A DNA stretch of 42,091 nucleotides, from contig NZ_CAXLMO010000039.1 of NCBI RefSeq assembly GCF_964187635.1, forward strand, positions 1 to 42,091. The letters are read 5' to 3'. The DNA comes from Seribacter sulfatis (GTDB taxonomy: Bacteria > Verrucomicrobiota > Verrucomicrobiia > Opitutales > Seribacteraceae). This document shows, piece by piece, positions 32,430 through 40,586 of this stretch (positions are counted from its first letter, which is position 1; every line of letters begins with the position of its first letter). Position numbers and translations under genes: made by a program. The notes below the pieces were generated by a model that saw nothing but the letters and a program-made list of their open reading frames with translations, did no database searches and had not been told where the DNA came from.

Positions 32430-33695
32430 TTAAACTTCGTTGGTTGAGGTTGGATCTCGAAACATAAAAAAGAAAATCAATAAAACTATTCCTGCCATAA
32501 TCGCGGGAAAATACCAAATTGCTTCCCAATTCATCCCGGTGGCTAGCTCTTGCTTTGAATTCCACCAACCGTTTAATTCTCCGCCAACGAACATGCCTGC
32601 CCCAAGAGTTACAAATGCGATAAACCCCTGGGCACTGGAGCGAATATCTTTGGGGGCAACTTTATCCACATAGAGCTGACCAGTTACAAAAAAGAAGTCG
32701 TAGCAAATACCATGAAAAATGACTCCCAAGTAAAGTAATGCGTGTGTTTGAGCATCTGCATTTGCAAAAAGAATATACCGTAGAACCCAGAAAAACATAC
32801 CAATCATCAGCATTTTTTTCACACCAAGTTTACGAAAAAAATAGGGCACTAGTAAGAGAAAGAAAATTTCTGAAACTTGTCCGAGGGTCATTACGCCTTC
32901 TGAATTTGAAATGCCCATTTCCTTTAAAAATCCATTGGCGGACTGAAAGTAAAACGACAGTGGAATGCAGGTAAGAAATGAACAAAATATAAAAATTGCA
33001 AAGGATCGATCTTTCATCAGCCTAAACGCTTTGAGTCCCAATACTTCTCCCACAGATACAGTTTTCCCTTTCATTTTTGGAGGCGTATTGGGAAGTGAAA
33101 ATGCGTATAGGCCAAGTGCGAAGGAGGCGATCGCACCAATTTCAAAAGTTCCTGATGTATTGGCAATTGAACTCCATCCATTTGGGGGTGGGTTCCCGCC
33201 TAAAAAAGCGGGCCATGAAAGATGATAAATTCCATTTTCAAAAAAACTGCTACCGACTAATATGCCCGAAGCAATCCAACCAATTGTACCAAGAGTCCGA
33301 ATCGGTGGGAATTCCCTTTGTGGGTCCATCATATTCTGAAAGGACAGAGAATTTGCTAACGCCAAGGTTGGCATGTAAAAAACTAAATGTAGGAGCAAAT
33401 AGGGATAAAAACTTTCCCAACTAGTAGCTTGGCCTATCATTAACAAGCTGGCTCCTCCTAAGATGTGCAGCCAGCCATACACTTTTTGGGTCGGAAAAAA
33501 TCGGTCCGCTATCATTCCAACAATAAAAGGAGAAATAATTGCCGCGACTCCAGTTGCAGCATATGCAGTTCCTCGTAGGCTTGCTTCAATTTCTAAAGTA
33601 CCAAGAAAGGTCCACATAGGGACATACCAGACTCCCCAAATGAAAAATTGAAGAAACATCATAATACAAAAACGAAAAACTAAGGATGTACTCAT
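32430..33695 (-). CDS. MFS transporter, nucleoside:H+ symporter-like
   Basis: 421 residues with about 12 membrane helices. The opening RFCIMMFLQFFIWGVWYVPM and the loop GMIADRFFPTQKVYGWLHIL, followed by a conserved REFPPIRTLGTIGWIASG segment, match the nucleoside:H+ symporter (NupG/XapB) branch of the major facilitator superfamily. PVC genomes carry many such transporters beside sugar-processing oxidoreductases, where the substrate may be a modified sugar rather than a nucleoside. The gene is transcribed toward the Gfo/Idh/MocA gene with a 58-bp gap, suggesting uptake followed by, or coupled with, oxidation. The start ATG at 33695 precedes the first helix directly. Confidence 0.82.
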   Translation of the reverse strand: MSTSLVFRFCIMMFLQFFIWGVWYVPMWTFLGTLEIEASLRGTAYAATGVAAIISPFIVGMIADRFFPTQKVYGWLHILGGASLLMIGQATSWESFYPYLLLHLVFYMPTLALANSLSFQNMMDPQREFPPIRTLGTIGWIASGILVGSSFFENGIYHLSWPAFLGGNPPPNGWSSIANTSGTFEIGAIASFALGLYAFSLPNTPPKMKGKTVSVGEVLGLKAFRLMKDRSFAIFIFCSFLTCIPLSFYFQSANGFLKEMGISNSEGVMTLGQVSEIFFLLLVPYFFRKLGVKKMLMIGMFFWVLRYILFANADAQTHALLYLGVIFHGICYDFFFVTGQLYVDKVAPKDIRSSAQGFIAFVTLGAGMFVGGELNGWWNSKQELATGMNWEAIWYFPAIMAGIVLLIFFFMFRDPTSTNEV

Positions 33696-34076
33696 ATTGG
33701 TTTTAAAGTTAACAGTATCTCCGTAAGTGCCAAGAAATAATTACATATATGCAATCATTGTTTGTTCTAAGGTTAATTCCGTATGGCTAATCAGTATTGG
33801 CTTCAATCTTTTTTGCTCCTTTTAGCTATGCAATCGTTCCTTTTTTCTCCTCCAATGTATATTTTTTACTCTCCCGAACGAAAAGAGTAAATAGCCCCCA
33901 AATTTGCCTGACATGTTTTGGCATATGCGACAATAATGGGGTTTCAAAAAGAAAGTGTGGCGAATGGAATAAGTTAGGTTACCAAGTAATAGCATTGTAT
34001 TGTAGGTATTTTTCTACTTGAAAGCAGGTTATGAAACCCCGATAAATAAATCTTTTTATTTCAACTCATAACTTCT
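33696..34076. other. 381-bp divergent promoter region; no gene
   Basis: Spacer between the minus-strand MFS gene and the plus-strand ThuA-like gene. A 74-codon plus frame at 33797-34021 has no protein-like character. I see no clear operator; a 9-bp inverted pair (GGGGTTTCA at 33938, TGAAACCCC at 34032) is within chance expectation. Promoters for both flanking genes must lie here. Confidence 0.5.
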
Positions 34077-35033
34077 ATGCCTACTATAAAAAAATCCTTT
34101 CTTTTATTGTTACCTTTATTTTGTTCTTTCCTGACAGGAGAAGACAAAAAAGTGGTCTTTGTCGCGGGAGCGAAGAGCCATGGTTATTTCTCCCATGAGC
34201 ACATTGCAGGTTCCAAATTATTAGCCAGGCAACTTGATGAGGCAGATGTGGGATTACAATCTGTTGTTGTGACCGATGGCGGTTACCCTAAAGATCCAAG
34301 TGTATTTGACGATGCGGTTGCGATTGTTGTTTATTGTGATGGTGGGGGAAGGCACCTCTTAAACGCTCACCTCAAGGAGTTTGATCGCGTAATGAAGAGG
34401 GGGGTTGGCCTGGCTTGTATTCACTATGGCGTGGAGGTACCGAAGGGAGCACCCGGGGATTATTTTCTTAAATGGTTGGGTGGATATTTTGAGACCAATT
34501 GGTCGGTAAACCCGCATTGGGTCGCTGAATTTAAGTTATTTCCCCAACATCCCATTAGTTCGGGAGTAAAGCCTTTTTCAATTAAAGATGAATGGTATTA
34601 TCATATGCGGTTTCGCGAATCGATGAATGGAGTTACTCCCATATTGTCCGCGCTACCATCTGCAGATACATTAAAAAGAAAGGATGGAGCTCATAGCAAT
34701 AATCCACATGTAAGAGAATCAGTTTTAGACCGTAAAGAAAAACAACATGTTGCGTGGGCTTACCAACGAGGAGAAGAATACAATAATGGACGAGCGTTCG
34801 GATTTACTGGTGGGCATAACCATGTAAATTGGGGGTCTGATAATTTTCGTAAGCTTGTTTTGAATGGAATTATTTGGATTTCCAAAGCAAAAGTACCCAC
34901 AGGTGGGGCCAAAGCGAGTGAGCTGTCAGTTGCTGATTTACAGGCCAATCAGGATTATCCCGCAAAAGGGTGGCCCCCAAGCCAAATTATTCAAAGCATG
35001 AAACAATTTAATGGTAAGGCACCAGTAGAATAG
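34077..35033 (+). CDS. Secreted ThuA-like domain protein
   Basis: 318 residues. A signal peptide (KSFLLLLPLFCSFLTG) is followed by the glutamine-amidotransferase-like ThuA fold at about 24-275: KKVVFVAGAKSHGYFSHEH, AIVVYCDGGGRHLLNAHLKE, RGVGLACIHYGVEVPKG, then DEWYYHMRF, GRAFGFTGGHNHVNW and FRKLVLNGIIWISK. ThuA was named from trehalose utilisation; the PVC versions are secreted, numerous, and of unproven activity in sugar metabolism. The usual nucleophile cysteine lies in L-A-C-I-H-Y here. It is divergent from the MFS/Gfo-Idh-MocA pair, which supports a shared sugar role. The C-terminal 40 residues are a polar extension. Confidence 0.85.
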   Translation: MPTIKKSFLLLLPLFCSFLTGEDKKVVFVAGAKSHGYFSHEHIAGSKLLARQLDEADVGLQSVVVTDGGYPKDPSVFDDAVAIVVYCDGGGRHLLNAHLKEFDRVMKRGVGLACIHYGVEVPKGAPGDYFLKWLGGYFETNWSVNPHWVAEFKLFPQHPISSGVKPFSIKDEWYYHMRFRESMNGVTPILSALPSADTLKRKDGAHSNNPHVRESVLDRKEKQHVAWAYQRGEEYNNGRAFGFTGGHNHVNWGSDNFRKLVLNGIIWISKAKVPTGGAKASELSVADLQANQDYPAKGWPPSQIIQSMKQFNGKAPVE

Positions 35034-35494
35034 GAATTTGTTCAATTTATAATTTCGATCGATATTTTATACCAAAAATTTCTTTATTTATGCTGCTTTT
35101 CTTGCCAGTGAAAATAGAGCTTCAAGCTTACAGGTAAAGATTTAGTGACAGATTGTATAGAAAAGATACTATTTCTAGTACCTGAGGGACAATCTCATGA
35201 AAGAACTGATGATCTTGCTGGTCTTGCTCGTGCAGCAGATTTAATTGGTCAACTTGGAGACCCTGAGTATCTTCACAAAATCCCTGCACTTTTTTATGAA
35301 TTTGAGGAACTGGGCATTAATCAATCAATGGGATGCCAAACACTGGGAAGTCTCAGGCGCGGATGACAAAATCGATTAATAGTTCGAACAAAGTGTATAC
35401 GAATTAAATTTTAAAAGTAATTGATATGAAACACTGCTATTGTAATATTAGGGTATCTTTTTTTAAGGATTTGAAAATTCCCCTATAATTCCCT
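35034..35494. other. 461-bp spacer holding a decayed gene fragment
   Basis: Apart from the HD-protein-like fragment at 35145-35366, the spacer is AT-rich with no other recognisable gene. A TATAAT at 35484-35489 lies only 5 bp before the ATG of the response regulator; if used as a -10 it would give a leaderless transcript, but no good -35 is visible. Confidence 0.4.
35145..35366 (+). pseudogene. Remnant of an HD-domain phosphohydrolase-like protein
   Basis: The frame begins at GTG 35145 and encodes 73 residues. It contains LVPEGQSHERTDDLAGLARA, then a segment A-D-L-I-G-Q-L-G-D-P-E-Y-L followed by KIPALFYEFEELGINQS. This strongly resembles an internal stretch of HD-type phosphohydrolases in which R-A-A-D-L-I-G-Q-L-x-D-P-x-Y-L-x-K-x-x-A-L-x-x-E-F precedes the C-terminus. 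The N-terminal metal-binding H...HD part and the end of the protein are missing on both sides, and the frame stops soon after LGSLRRG. It is best read as a decayed gene. A short functional protein is possible but unlikely. The identification is from memory of the motif. Confidence 0.5.
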
Positions 35495-36637
35495 ATGAAT
35501 AATAAAATACTTTGCGTCGATGATGAAGAATCTATCCTTAAAGGATTTCAACTAAACTTAAGAAAAGACTTTGAACTCCATATGGCTTCTAACGGAGTTG
35601 AAGGTTTGGAGGTATTCGACAGGGAAAAAGGATTTGCACTTGTGTTATCTGATATGCGAATGCCAGAGATGAACGGGGCAACAATGCTCTCTGAAATTAA
35701 GAAGAGAGATCCCGAAGTGGTCACCGTTTTATTGACCGGGCATACAGATTTTGAATCCGCAATGGCAGCAGTGAATGACGGTAATGTATTTCGTATGTTA
35801 TCCAAGCCATGCCCTCCCCAAACATTAGTTAAAGTATTGCGAGCGGGGTTAGAGCAGCACGACTTAATTCGGAGTAAGCGAATATTATTGGATAAAACTT
35901 TGCGCGGAGCAGTGGATGCGCTTGCCCAATCACTTTCCACGGTAAAACCACTTTTCTTCGGAAGAGCGCAACGGGTGGGGCGACTGTCCAATGAATTAGC
36001 AGAAATGCTAAATATACCCAACCGGTGGCGAGTCGATGTAGCGAGCGTTTTTTCGCAACTTGGCTATATTTCATTACCAGAATCTGTTTCAGAGGATGTT
36101 TATCATAAAAGAGATTTAAGCTCTGAAGTAAAAAAGTTGGTGAAACAGGTACCGATTGACACCCAAAACTTAATCTCCAAAATTCCCGGACTGGAAGAGG
36201 TCGATGCCATTCTGCAAAAATTAGAGATTCAACACCGATTTGAAAAAGAAGACGGCTCGGGTGTTCGTTCGCTTGCTTCTATTTTACGGGTCAGCTTAGA
36301 TTTCGACTTTTATGAAGAACTTGGCCACGATCGGAGTGTAATTGTACAGACTTTAAAGAGTCGGAGTAATGATTATGACCCAATAATAACTGATTCCTTG
36401 TCCAATTTATTGGTGGTCGCTGAAAAAAAATTCCATCTCGAGGAAATACCAATTAAAGAGTTAGAAATTGGAATGCGTTTAGCTCAGGAATTAAGATTAG
36501 ATGACGGTTTCTTGATTGCATCCTGCGGTGCAGATGTTGATCGACAGCTCCTCAAGGTAATTCGTAATTATAATTCCTGTTATGCGGAAAGCCCGTTTCC
36601 AAGAAAACTACAAGTCACAGTACCAGTGACTTCTTAA
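35495..36637 (+). CDS. Response regulator with degenerate HD-GYP-like output domain
   Basis: 380 residues. The receiver domain (1-120) is complete: acidic pair Asp9/Asp10 in ILCVDDEE, phospho-acceptor Asp53 in LSDMRMPEMNG, Thr81 in LLTGHTDFE and Lys104 in LSKPCPP, the subtype usual for RpfG-like regulators. The C-terminal region (about 130-380) has the HD-GYP-like opening LLDKTLRGAVDALAQSLS and F-G-R-A-Q-R-V-x-R-L, but where active enzymes read A-x-x-L-H-D-I-G-K it reads ASVFSQLGYISLPES, and no GYP motif is seen. It therefore cannot hydrolyse cyclic di-GMP in the usual way and may bind a ligand or protein. The cognate kinase gene starts 21 bp downstream. Confidence 0.75.
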   Translation: MNNKILCVDDEESILKGFQLNLRKDFELHMASNGVEGLEVFDREKGFALVLSDMRMPEMNGATMLSEIKKRDPEVVTVLLTGHTDFESAMAAVNDGNVFRMLSKPCPPQTLVKVLRAGLEQHDLIRSKRILLDKTLRGAVDALAQSLSTVKPLFFGRAQRVGRLSNELAEMLNIPNRWRVDVASVFSQLGYISLPESVSEDVYHKRDLSSEVKKLVKQVPIDTQNLISKIPGLEEVDAILQKLEIQHRFEKEDGSGVRSLASILRVSLDFDFYEELGHDRSVIVQTLKSRSNDYDPIITDSLSNLLVVAEKKFHLEEIPIKELEIGMRLAQELRLDDGFLIASCGADVDRQLLKVIRNYNSCYAESPFPRKLQVTVPVTS

Positions 36638-36657
36638 GAATTTTATATGTATACGCT

Positions 36658-38355
36658 TTGAAAGTAAGAACATATATTTGGATACTTTCATCAGCGAGTA
36701 TAGGAGGTGCACTGTTAGTGGGAATTTTTGGGTGGTGGATGTTTCGTAGCACCAATCAATTAGCAAATGAACTTCACCAGGAAAGTAAATTTTCTGGGCA
36801 ATCAGCCGGAGAATATTCCGATGTAAAGGATTTTTTGGAAGTTACCAGAGGAATTGTAGTATCTTTCGAAGTGTATCCCCAAAATTACGAGGGTATATTT
36901 GGGGTAACTTGGGATCGTTTTACGGCTGCTAAAATTGGACTCAATCAAATTTCTGACCAGTACCTTAAGAATTATCCTCAAAGCATGTTGGAACCTATTG
37001 CAAACGGATTAAATAATTTATCTTTGTCGATTAAGAAAATGGAAAAAATGTCGGTATGGGAAGTAACCGAAGAAGACAACGATATAAAACGTATAAATTA
37101 TTTAAAAAAACAATTTAACAATGCGAGGGAAGAATTAGACCAGGGGCTTAATTTTTTGGAGCAAGCAGCGGAACAATTTTTACAGAAATCGAAATCCTCA
37201 TTAGATGCGAAGCAATCCGAATTAAATCAAAAAGAAGAGAGCGATTTGATTCTTTTGTCGATTGCGAGCACTTTATATTTTTTACTCGTTACTTCGTTAG
37301 CTTTTGTCATCTATAAAAGTTTTGCGAGCCCTATTAGAAAGCTCGAGTCCGCTGCCAAAAGCTCAATTGAAGATAATCGACCGTTCACCTTAAAAGAATC
37401 AGGCCCCTATGAAATAAAGTCCTTAATTAGAAGGCTCCAAGGACTTATTCTTGGCTTAGAGTCCACCGTAAAAAAGCGCACGTCTTCCTTGCAGGCAAAG
37501 ACAGTGCAATTGCAGGCTAAAACGGTGCAATTGCAGGAGGAAATGGTCCAGCGGAAAGAATTAGAAACCCAGCTAGTACATGCTCAAAAAATGGAAGCGG
37601 TGGGACAATTGGCCTCCGGTATTGCACATGAAATTAACTCTCCCTCCCAATTTGCAAATGATAATATACTATTTTTAAAGGATGCAGTAGACGGATTTAT
37701 TGCAAAATTACGAGGGGAGGCTACGGCACCCGACCTAAAGGAACTGCAATTTCTTGTCGAAAATGCACCTGAGGCAGTGGATCAGGCAAAAGAAGGAATC
37801 AGTCGGATTACCACAATTGTTAAGTCGATGAAGAATTTTGCCTACAAAGATGCCGAATCAGCCAAGAGGCCAAGTGATTTAAATCAGGCCATTCAATCCA
37901 CTATTGTGGTTGCGACAAACGAATGGAAATATCATGCCGAATTAAAATTAGAATTGGATGAGAATTTGCCTTTTGTTCCCTGCAATATTGGAGAAATTAA
38001 CCAAGTGGTTTTAAATCTTGTTGTTAATGGAGCCCATGCAATTAGAGATCGCTTTCAAGAGGCCCAAAAAGGTAACTTGAAAGTTTCTACTATGCATTAT
38101 GCAGATGCAGGCTGTGTGGTTATTTCAATTAATGATGATGGCGGCGGAATTCCTAAAAAAGTTCAAACCCGTATTTTCGAACCTTTTTTCACTACAAAAG
38201 AAGTCGGAGTCGGCACAGGACAGGGTTTAGCAATTGCACATAATGTAATTGTAAAGTCCCATTCCGGACAAATTTGGTTCGATACGCAGGAGGGTGTAGG
38301 AACTACTTTTTTTATAAAACTCCCGATGGATAACAAGGGAGTAGAGGATAAATAG
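36658..38355 (+). CDS. Membrane sensor histidine kinase
   Basis: 565 residues starting with TTG (an upstream ATG at 36648 is out of frame and stops at once). Helix one is at about 7-29 and helix two at about 197-219, with a 165-residue helical sensor between them. A HAMP-like linker lies at about 221-275, and a coiled coil at 276-310 is lengthened by a repeated heptad (LQAKTVQ). The phospho-acceptor is His324 in SGIAHEINSPSQ. The ATPase domain (about 430-560) has INQVVLNLVVNGAHAIRD, NDDGGGIPKK, RIFEPFFTTKEVGVGTGQGL and SGQIWFDTQEGVGTTF. It lies directly behind the response regulator gene, so the two form a two-component pair. The signal is unknown. Confidence 0.9.
   Translation: MKVRTYIWILSSASIGGALLVGIFGWWMFRSTNQLANELHQESKFSGQSAGEYSDVKDFLEVTRGIVVSFEVYPQNYEGIFGVTWDRFTAAKIGLNQISDQYLKNYPQSMLEPIANGLNNLSLSIKKMEKMSVWEVTEEDNDIKRINYLKKQFNNAREELDQGLNFLEQAAEQFLQKSKSSLDAKQSELNQKEESDLILLSIASTLYFLLVTSLAFVIYKSFASPIRKLESAAKSSIEDNRPFTLKESGPYEIKSLIRRLQGLILGLESTVKKRTSSLQAKTVQLQAKTVQLQEEMVQRKELETQLVHAQKMEAVGQLASGIAHEINSPSQFANDNILFLKDAVDGFIAKLRGEATAPDLKELQFLVENAPEAVDQAKEGISRITTIVKSMKNFAYKDAESAKRPSDLNQAIQSTIVVATNEWKYHAELKLELDENLPFVPCNIGEINQVVLNLVVNGAHAIRDRFQEAQKGNLKVSTMHYADAGCVVISINDDGGGIPKKVQTRIFEPFFTTKEVGVGTGQGLAIAHNVIVKSHSGQIWFDTQEGVGTTFFIKLPMDNKGVEDK
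37489..37551 (+). repeat. Tandem 21-bp heptad repeat in the kinase coiled coil
   Basis: Units 37489-37509 and 37510-37530 both encode LQAKTVQ and differ at three synonymous positions; a third, diverged unit (37531-37551, LQEEMVQ) follows. Each unit is one heptad, so copy number would change helix length between HAMP and the phospho-acceptor domain in whole-heptad steps. Confidence 0.85.
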
Positions 38356-38356
38356 A

Positions 38357-39559
38357 ATGCGATTAAAAGTAGTTCATTTTTTTTTCTCGTTCTCCTGTGC
38401 TTTTTTTAATTGCTGCTCAGAAACCGAAGTTTCCGGTTCCTTAGATACGAAACCCTATTCGCCTTTTTCATCTGAGTTAGATTTAAAAATTAAACAAAAT
38501 GACATTCAAAAATTAAGTCAGTTCAAAAGTTTTGTAAGGATTCACCCGGGCGAATTTACGATGGGAAGTCCACGAGGCGAGCCCGGAAGGGGAGAAGATG
38601 AGAATCCCCATAAGGTCGTTCTTACTAAGCCTTTTTGGATTGGTAAATTTGAGGTCACCAAGAGGGAATGGAACCAAAATTTACCATTCTCATTAAAGCG
38701 TGGTCATCCAGTATTTTCTTTGAAAAGCAGGACTATTCAAAAACTTTGCAAAGAAGGAGAATTTATTGATGGGAATTATGCTATTCAAGAGTACGAAAAA
38801 GTGATATCAAATGGGAAAATCCAAAAAAGTTTTTTTTTAGAAGAATCATATCCTAATTTTGGAACTATTGGAAATTGGGCAATAGGAGGGAAAAACCGAA
38901 AAAGTTATGCTATTAATAGTATAAAGTTCTCTTCTCTCAGTGAAATTACAAAATATTTTGCTCAAAACAAAATTTCAGCGATCGGACGAATTGGACAAAT
39001 GAACCCCATTACTCATATTTCATATTCACAAGCAACTGCATTTTGTTGGAATAAATCTACCCTTGCGCACAGCCTCGGAAAGTTACCTAAAGGAATGTTT
39101 TTTAGATTACCAACCGAGGCAGAATGGGAATATGTATGTCGGGCCGGAACATTAGGTTTTTCTGGTTTGGGGAGTGGGGAGCGTTTGTCGGGCGTAAATG
39201 CTTGTTTGAACGGATCGCGCCCGGAGTATGTTTTGGGGGGTGAGCCTATGTTAATTAACAGAAAGGTGGTATCTCCAATCAATCCCAATTCTCCGAGGTA
39301 CCCCCCTAACGCTTGGGGCGTTTATGATATGCATGGAAATGTGATGGAATGGTGCCAAGATTTTTATGGTCAATATTCTTCCAAGTCAGCAGTGATCAAC
39401 CCGCTAGGCCCATTTAATGGAAGTAGGCGAGTGGTACGGGGTGGTAGCTTTTACAGAACCGCACATGATTGTCGCTCAGCCAGTAGAATGAGTTACGAGC
39501 CCTCCTACCGTGGTTCAGAGATAGGCTTTCGAATGGTGATTGGTTATCCCGTTTTATAG
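38357..39559 (+). CDS. FGE/SUMF1-type sulfatase-modifying-factor-like lipoprotein
   Basis: 400 residues. The hydrophobic start ends in FFNCCSE, a likely lipobox cysteine. The domain begins at about 55 with FVRIHPGEFTMGSPRGEPGR, then PFWIGKFEVTKREW. After an insertion of about 110 residues that is absent from typical members it resumes with HISYSQATAFCWN, FFRLPTEAEWEYVCRAG, NAWGVYDMHGNVMEWCQDFY, RRVVRGGSFYRTAHDCRSAS and GSEIGFRMV. True formylglycine-generating enzymes act with a pair of cysteines near the C-terminus; the relation of the ones here to that pair is uncertain. Many bacterial members are binding or signalling modules. It starts one base after the kinase stop, so it may be an envelope component of that signalling system. 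Confidence 0.8.
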   Translation: MRLKVVHFFFSFSCAFFNCCSETEVSGSLDTKPYSPFSSELDLKIKQNDIQKLSQFKSFVRIHPGEFTMGSPRGEPGRGEDENPHKVVLTKPFWIGKFEVTKREWNQNLPFSLKRGHPVFSLKSRTIQKLCKEGEFIDGNYAIQEYEKVISNGKIQKSFFLEESYPNFGTIGNWAIGGKNRKSYAINSIKFSSLSEITKYFAQNKISAIGRIGQMNPITHISYSQATAFCWNKSTLAHSLGKLPKGMFFRLPTEAEWEYVCRAGTLGFSGLGSGERLSGVNACLNGSRPEYVLGGEPMLINRKVVSPINPNSPRYPPNAWGVYDMHGNVMEWCQDFYGQYSSKSAVINPLGPFNGSRRVVRGGSFYRTAHDCRSASRMSYEPSYRGSEIGFRMVIGYPVL

Positions 39560-39566
39560 TCTTACA

Positions 39567-40574
39567 TTAAGGAAGCTTTTCCAGGAATGGTGCGATTACC
39601 TTACTTGGAAGGTAAGCGGGTAGTGCATAAGTCGAAACTCGATCCACTCTTGCAATATTTATTCCTATACATTTTCCATCTAAATTAAATAATGGGCCAC
39701 CCATAGATTCCTTACCGATCGGTAAGTCGTGCTGGATAATCATTTCGAAGTTATCTTTTCGCTTCGAGACAGGCCCACTCATTTGTAAGTTTCGATTAAA
39801 TAAATCAAATGTAACGGAACGATGGCCAAGGGTTACTAAGAATTTTCTTATCTCATCCTTTCGGTTTACCTCTATACGAACCACATCACCCGGATCCTTT
39901 TTACCGATTATTTTGATGAGTGAGTCCTGGTTTTTAACCCTTCTATTATCAACCTCTGTTATAATATCGCCCTCTAGAAGGCCCGCTCGGTAGGCGGCTG
40001 CTTGCGGAACAACTTCTGAAATTTTTACTCCTTTAACTTTGCTGGTGTCAGTTGTTAAAAGAACACCCATTACGCCGCCTTCCCGGCCAATTTTTCGAGG
40101 CAGGCCACTAGTGACTCCGATACGAATTTCTTCTAGATTCGAATGGGCTGCAAAAACCCAACTTCCTTCTGACGTGTTACAATCTACATCCCAGTCAATT
40201 ACCTGAAAAGAATTCTTGTCGGTCTCGAGTTTGTATATAGCGAGGTCCGTTTCTTCGTACCTTTTTTTAATTTTAAGCGAATATTTTTCCCCGTCAAAAG
40301 TTTCTGCCTCACGAGCACCAACACAGGAACTTGCCTTGGTTATTACGTAACCACTGGGATGGACAATGCTACCCAGTGCAATTAATTTATTATTTCTCAG
40401 TAATCGTACCGTTGCTTGAATTGCCACCTCCTTTGAACTCCCAAATGCATTTTGAATTGAACTCCCATTGAGTCGATCTGAAGCGATTAACAACTCTGAA
40501 TTATTCAAGTCCGTATATGCATGAACTTGTAATGTAGATAATAAAATAAGAATGATTTGATTCAAGATTTTCAT
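39567..40574 (-). CDS. Secreted trypsin-like pseudoprotease with internal PDZ domain
   Basis: 335 residues with a signal peptide ending near QVHAY. The trypsin fold is split: the first part is at about 50-165 (IALGSIVHPSGYVITKASSC, then ETDLAIYKLE), a PDZ domain at about 170-255 (VVPQAAAYRAGLLEGDIITE), and the serine-loop part after it (ESMGGPLFNLDGKCIGINIA, 289-308). In the active neighbour the triad reads AAHV, SDAG and GGDSGGP. Here histidine is replaced by serine (about Ser82), aspartate 110 is kept, and the nucleophile position is methionine 291. It should not cleave peptides. I recall similar PDZ-inside-trypsin proteins with altered serine loops in PVC bacteria. It lies 12 bp downstream of the active protease gene and may act as its partner. 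Confidence 0.75.
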   Translation of the reverse strand: MKILNQIILILLSTLQVHAYTDLNNSELLIASDRLNGSSIQNAFGSSKEVAIQATVRLLRNNKLIALGSIVHPSGYVITKASSCVGAREAETFDGEKYSLKIKKRYEETDLAIYKLETDKNSFQVIDWDVDCNTSEGSWVFAAHSNLEEIRIGVTSGLPRKIGREGGVMGVLLTTDTSKVKGVKISEVVPQAAAYRAGLLEGDIITEVDNRRVKNQDSLIKIIGKKDPGDVVRIEVNRKDEIRKFLVTLGHRSVTFDLFNRNLQMSGPVSKRKDNFEMIIQHDLPIGKESMGGPLFNLDGKCIGINIARVDRVSTYALPAYLPSKVIAPFLEKLP

Positions 40575-40586
40575 CTTTAAATAGCT

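Noticed and set aside
33797..34021. 74-codon plus-strand open frame in the MFS/ThuA spacer
   Set aside because: Composition is not protein-like, there is no ribosome-binding site, and no motif or hydrophobic pattern suggests a real small protein.
33938..34040. 9-bp inverted pair GGGGTTTCA / TGAAACCCC flanking an 85-bp stretch
   Set aside because: A match of this length is expected by chance fairly often in a 381-bp spacer, and nothing between the arms looks like an element or RNA.
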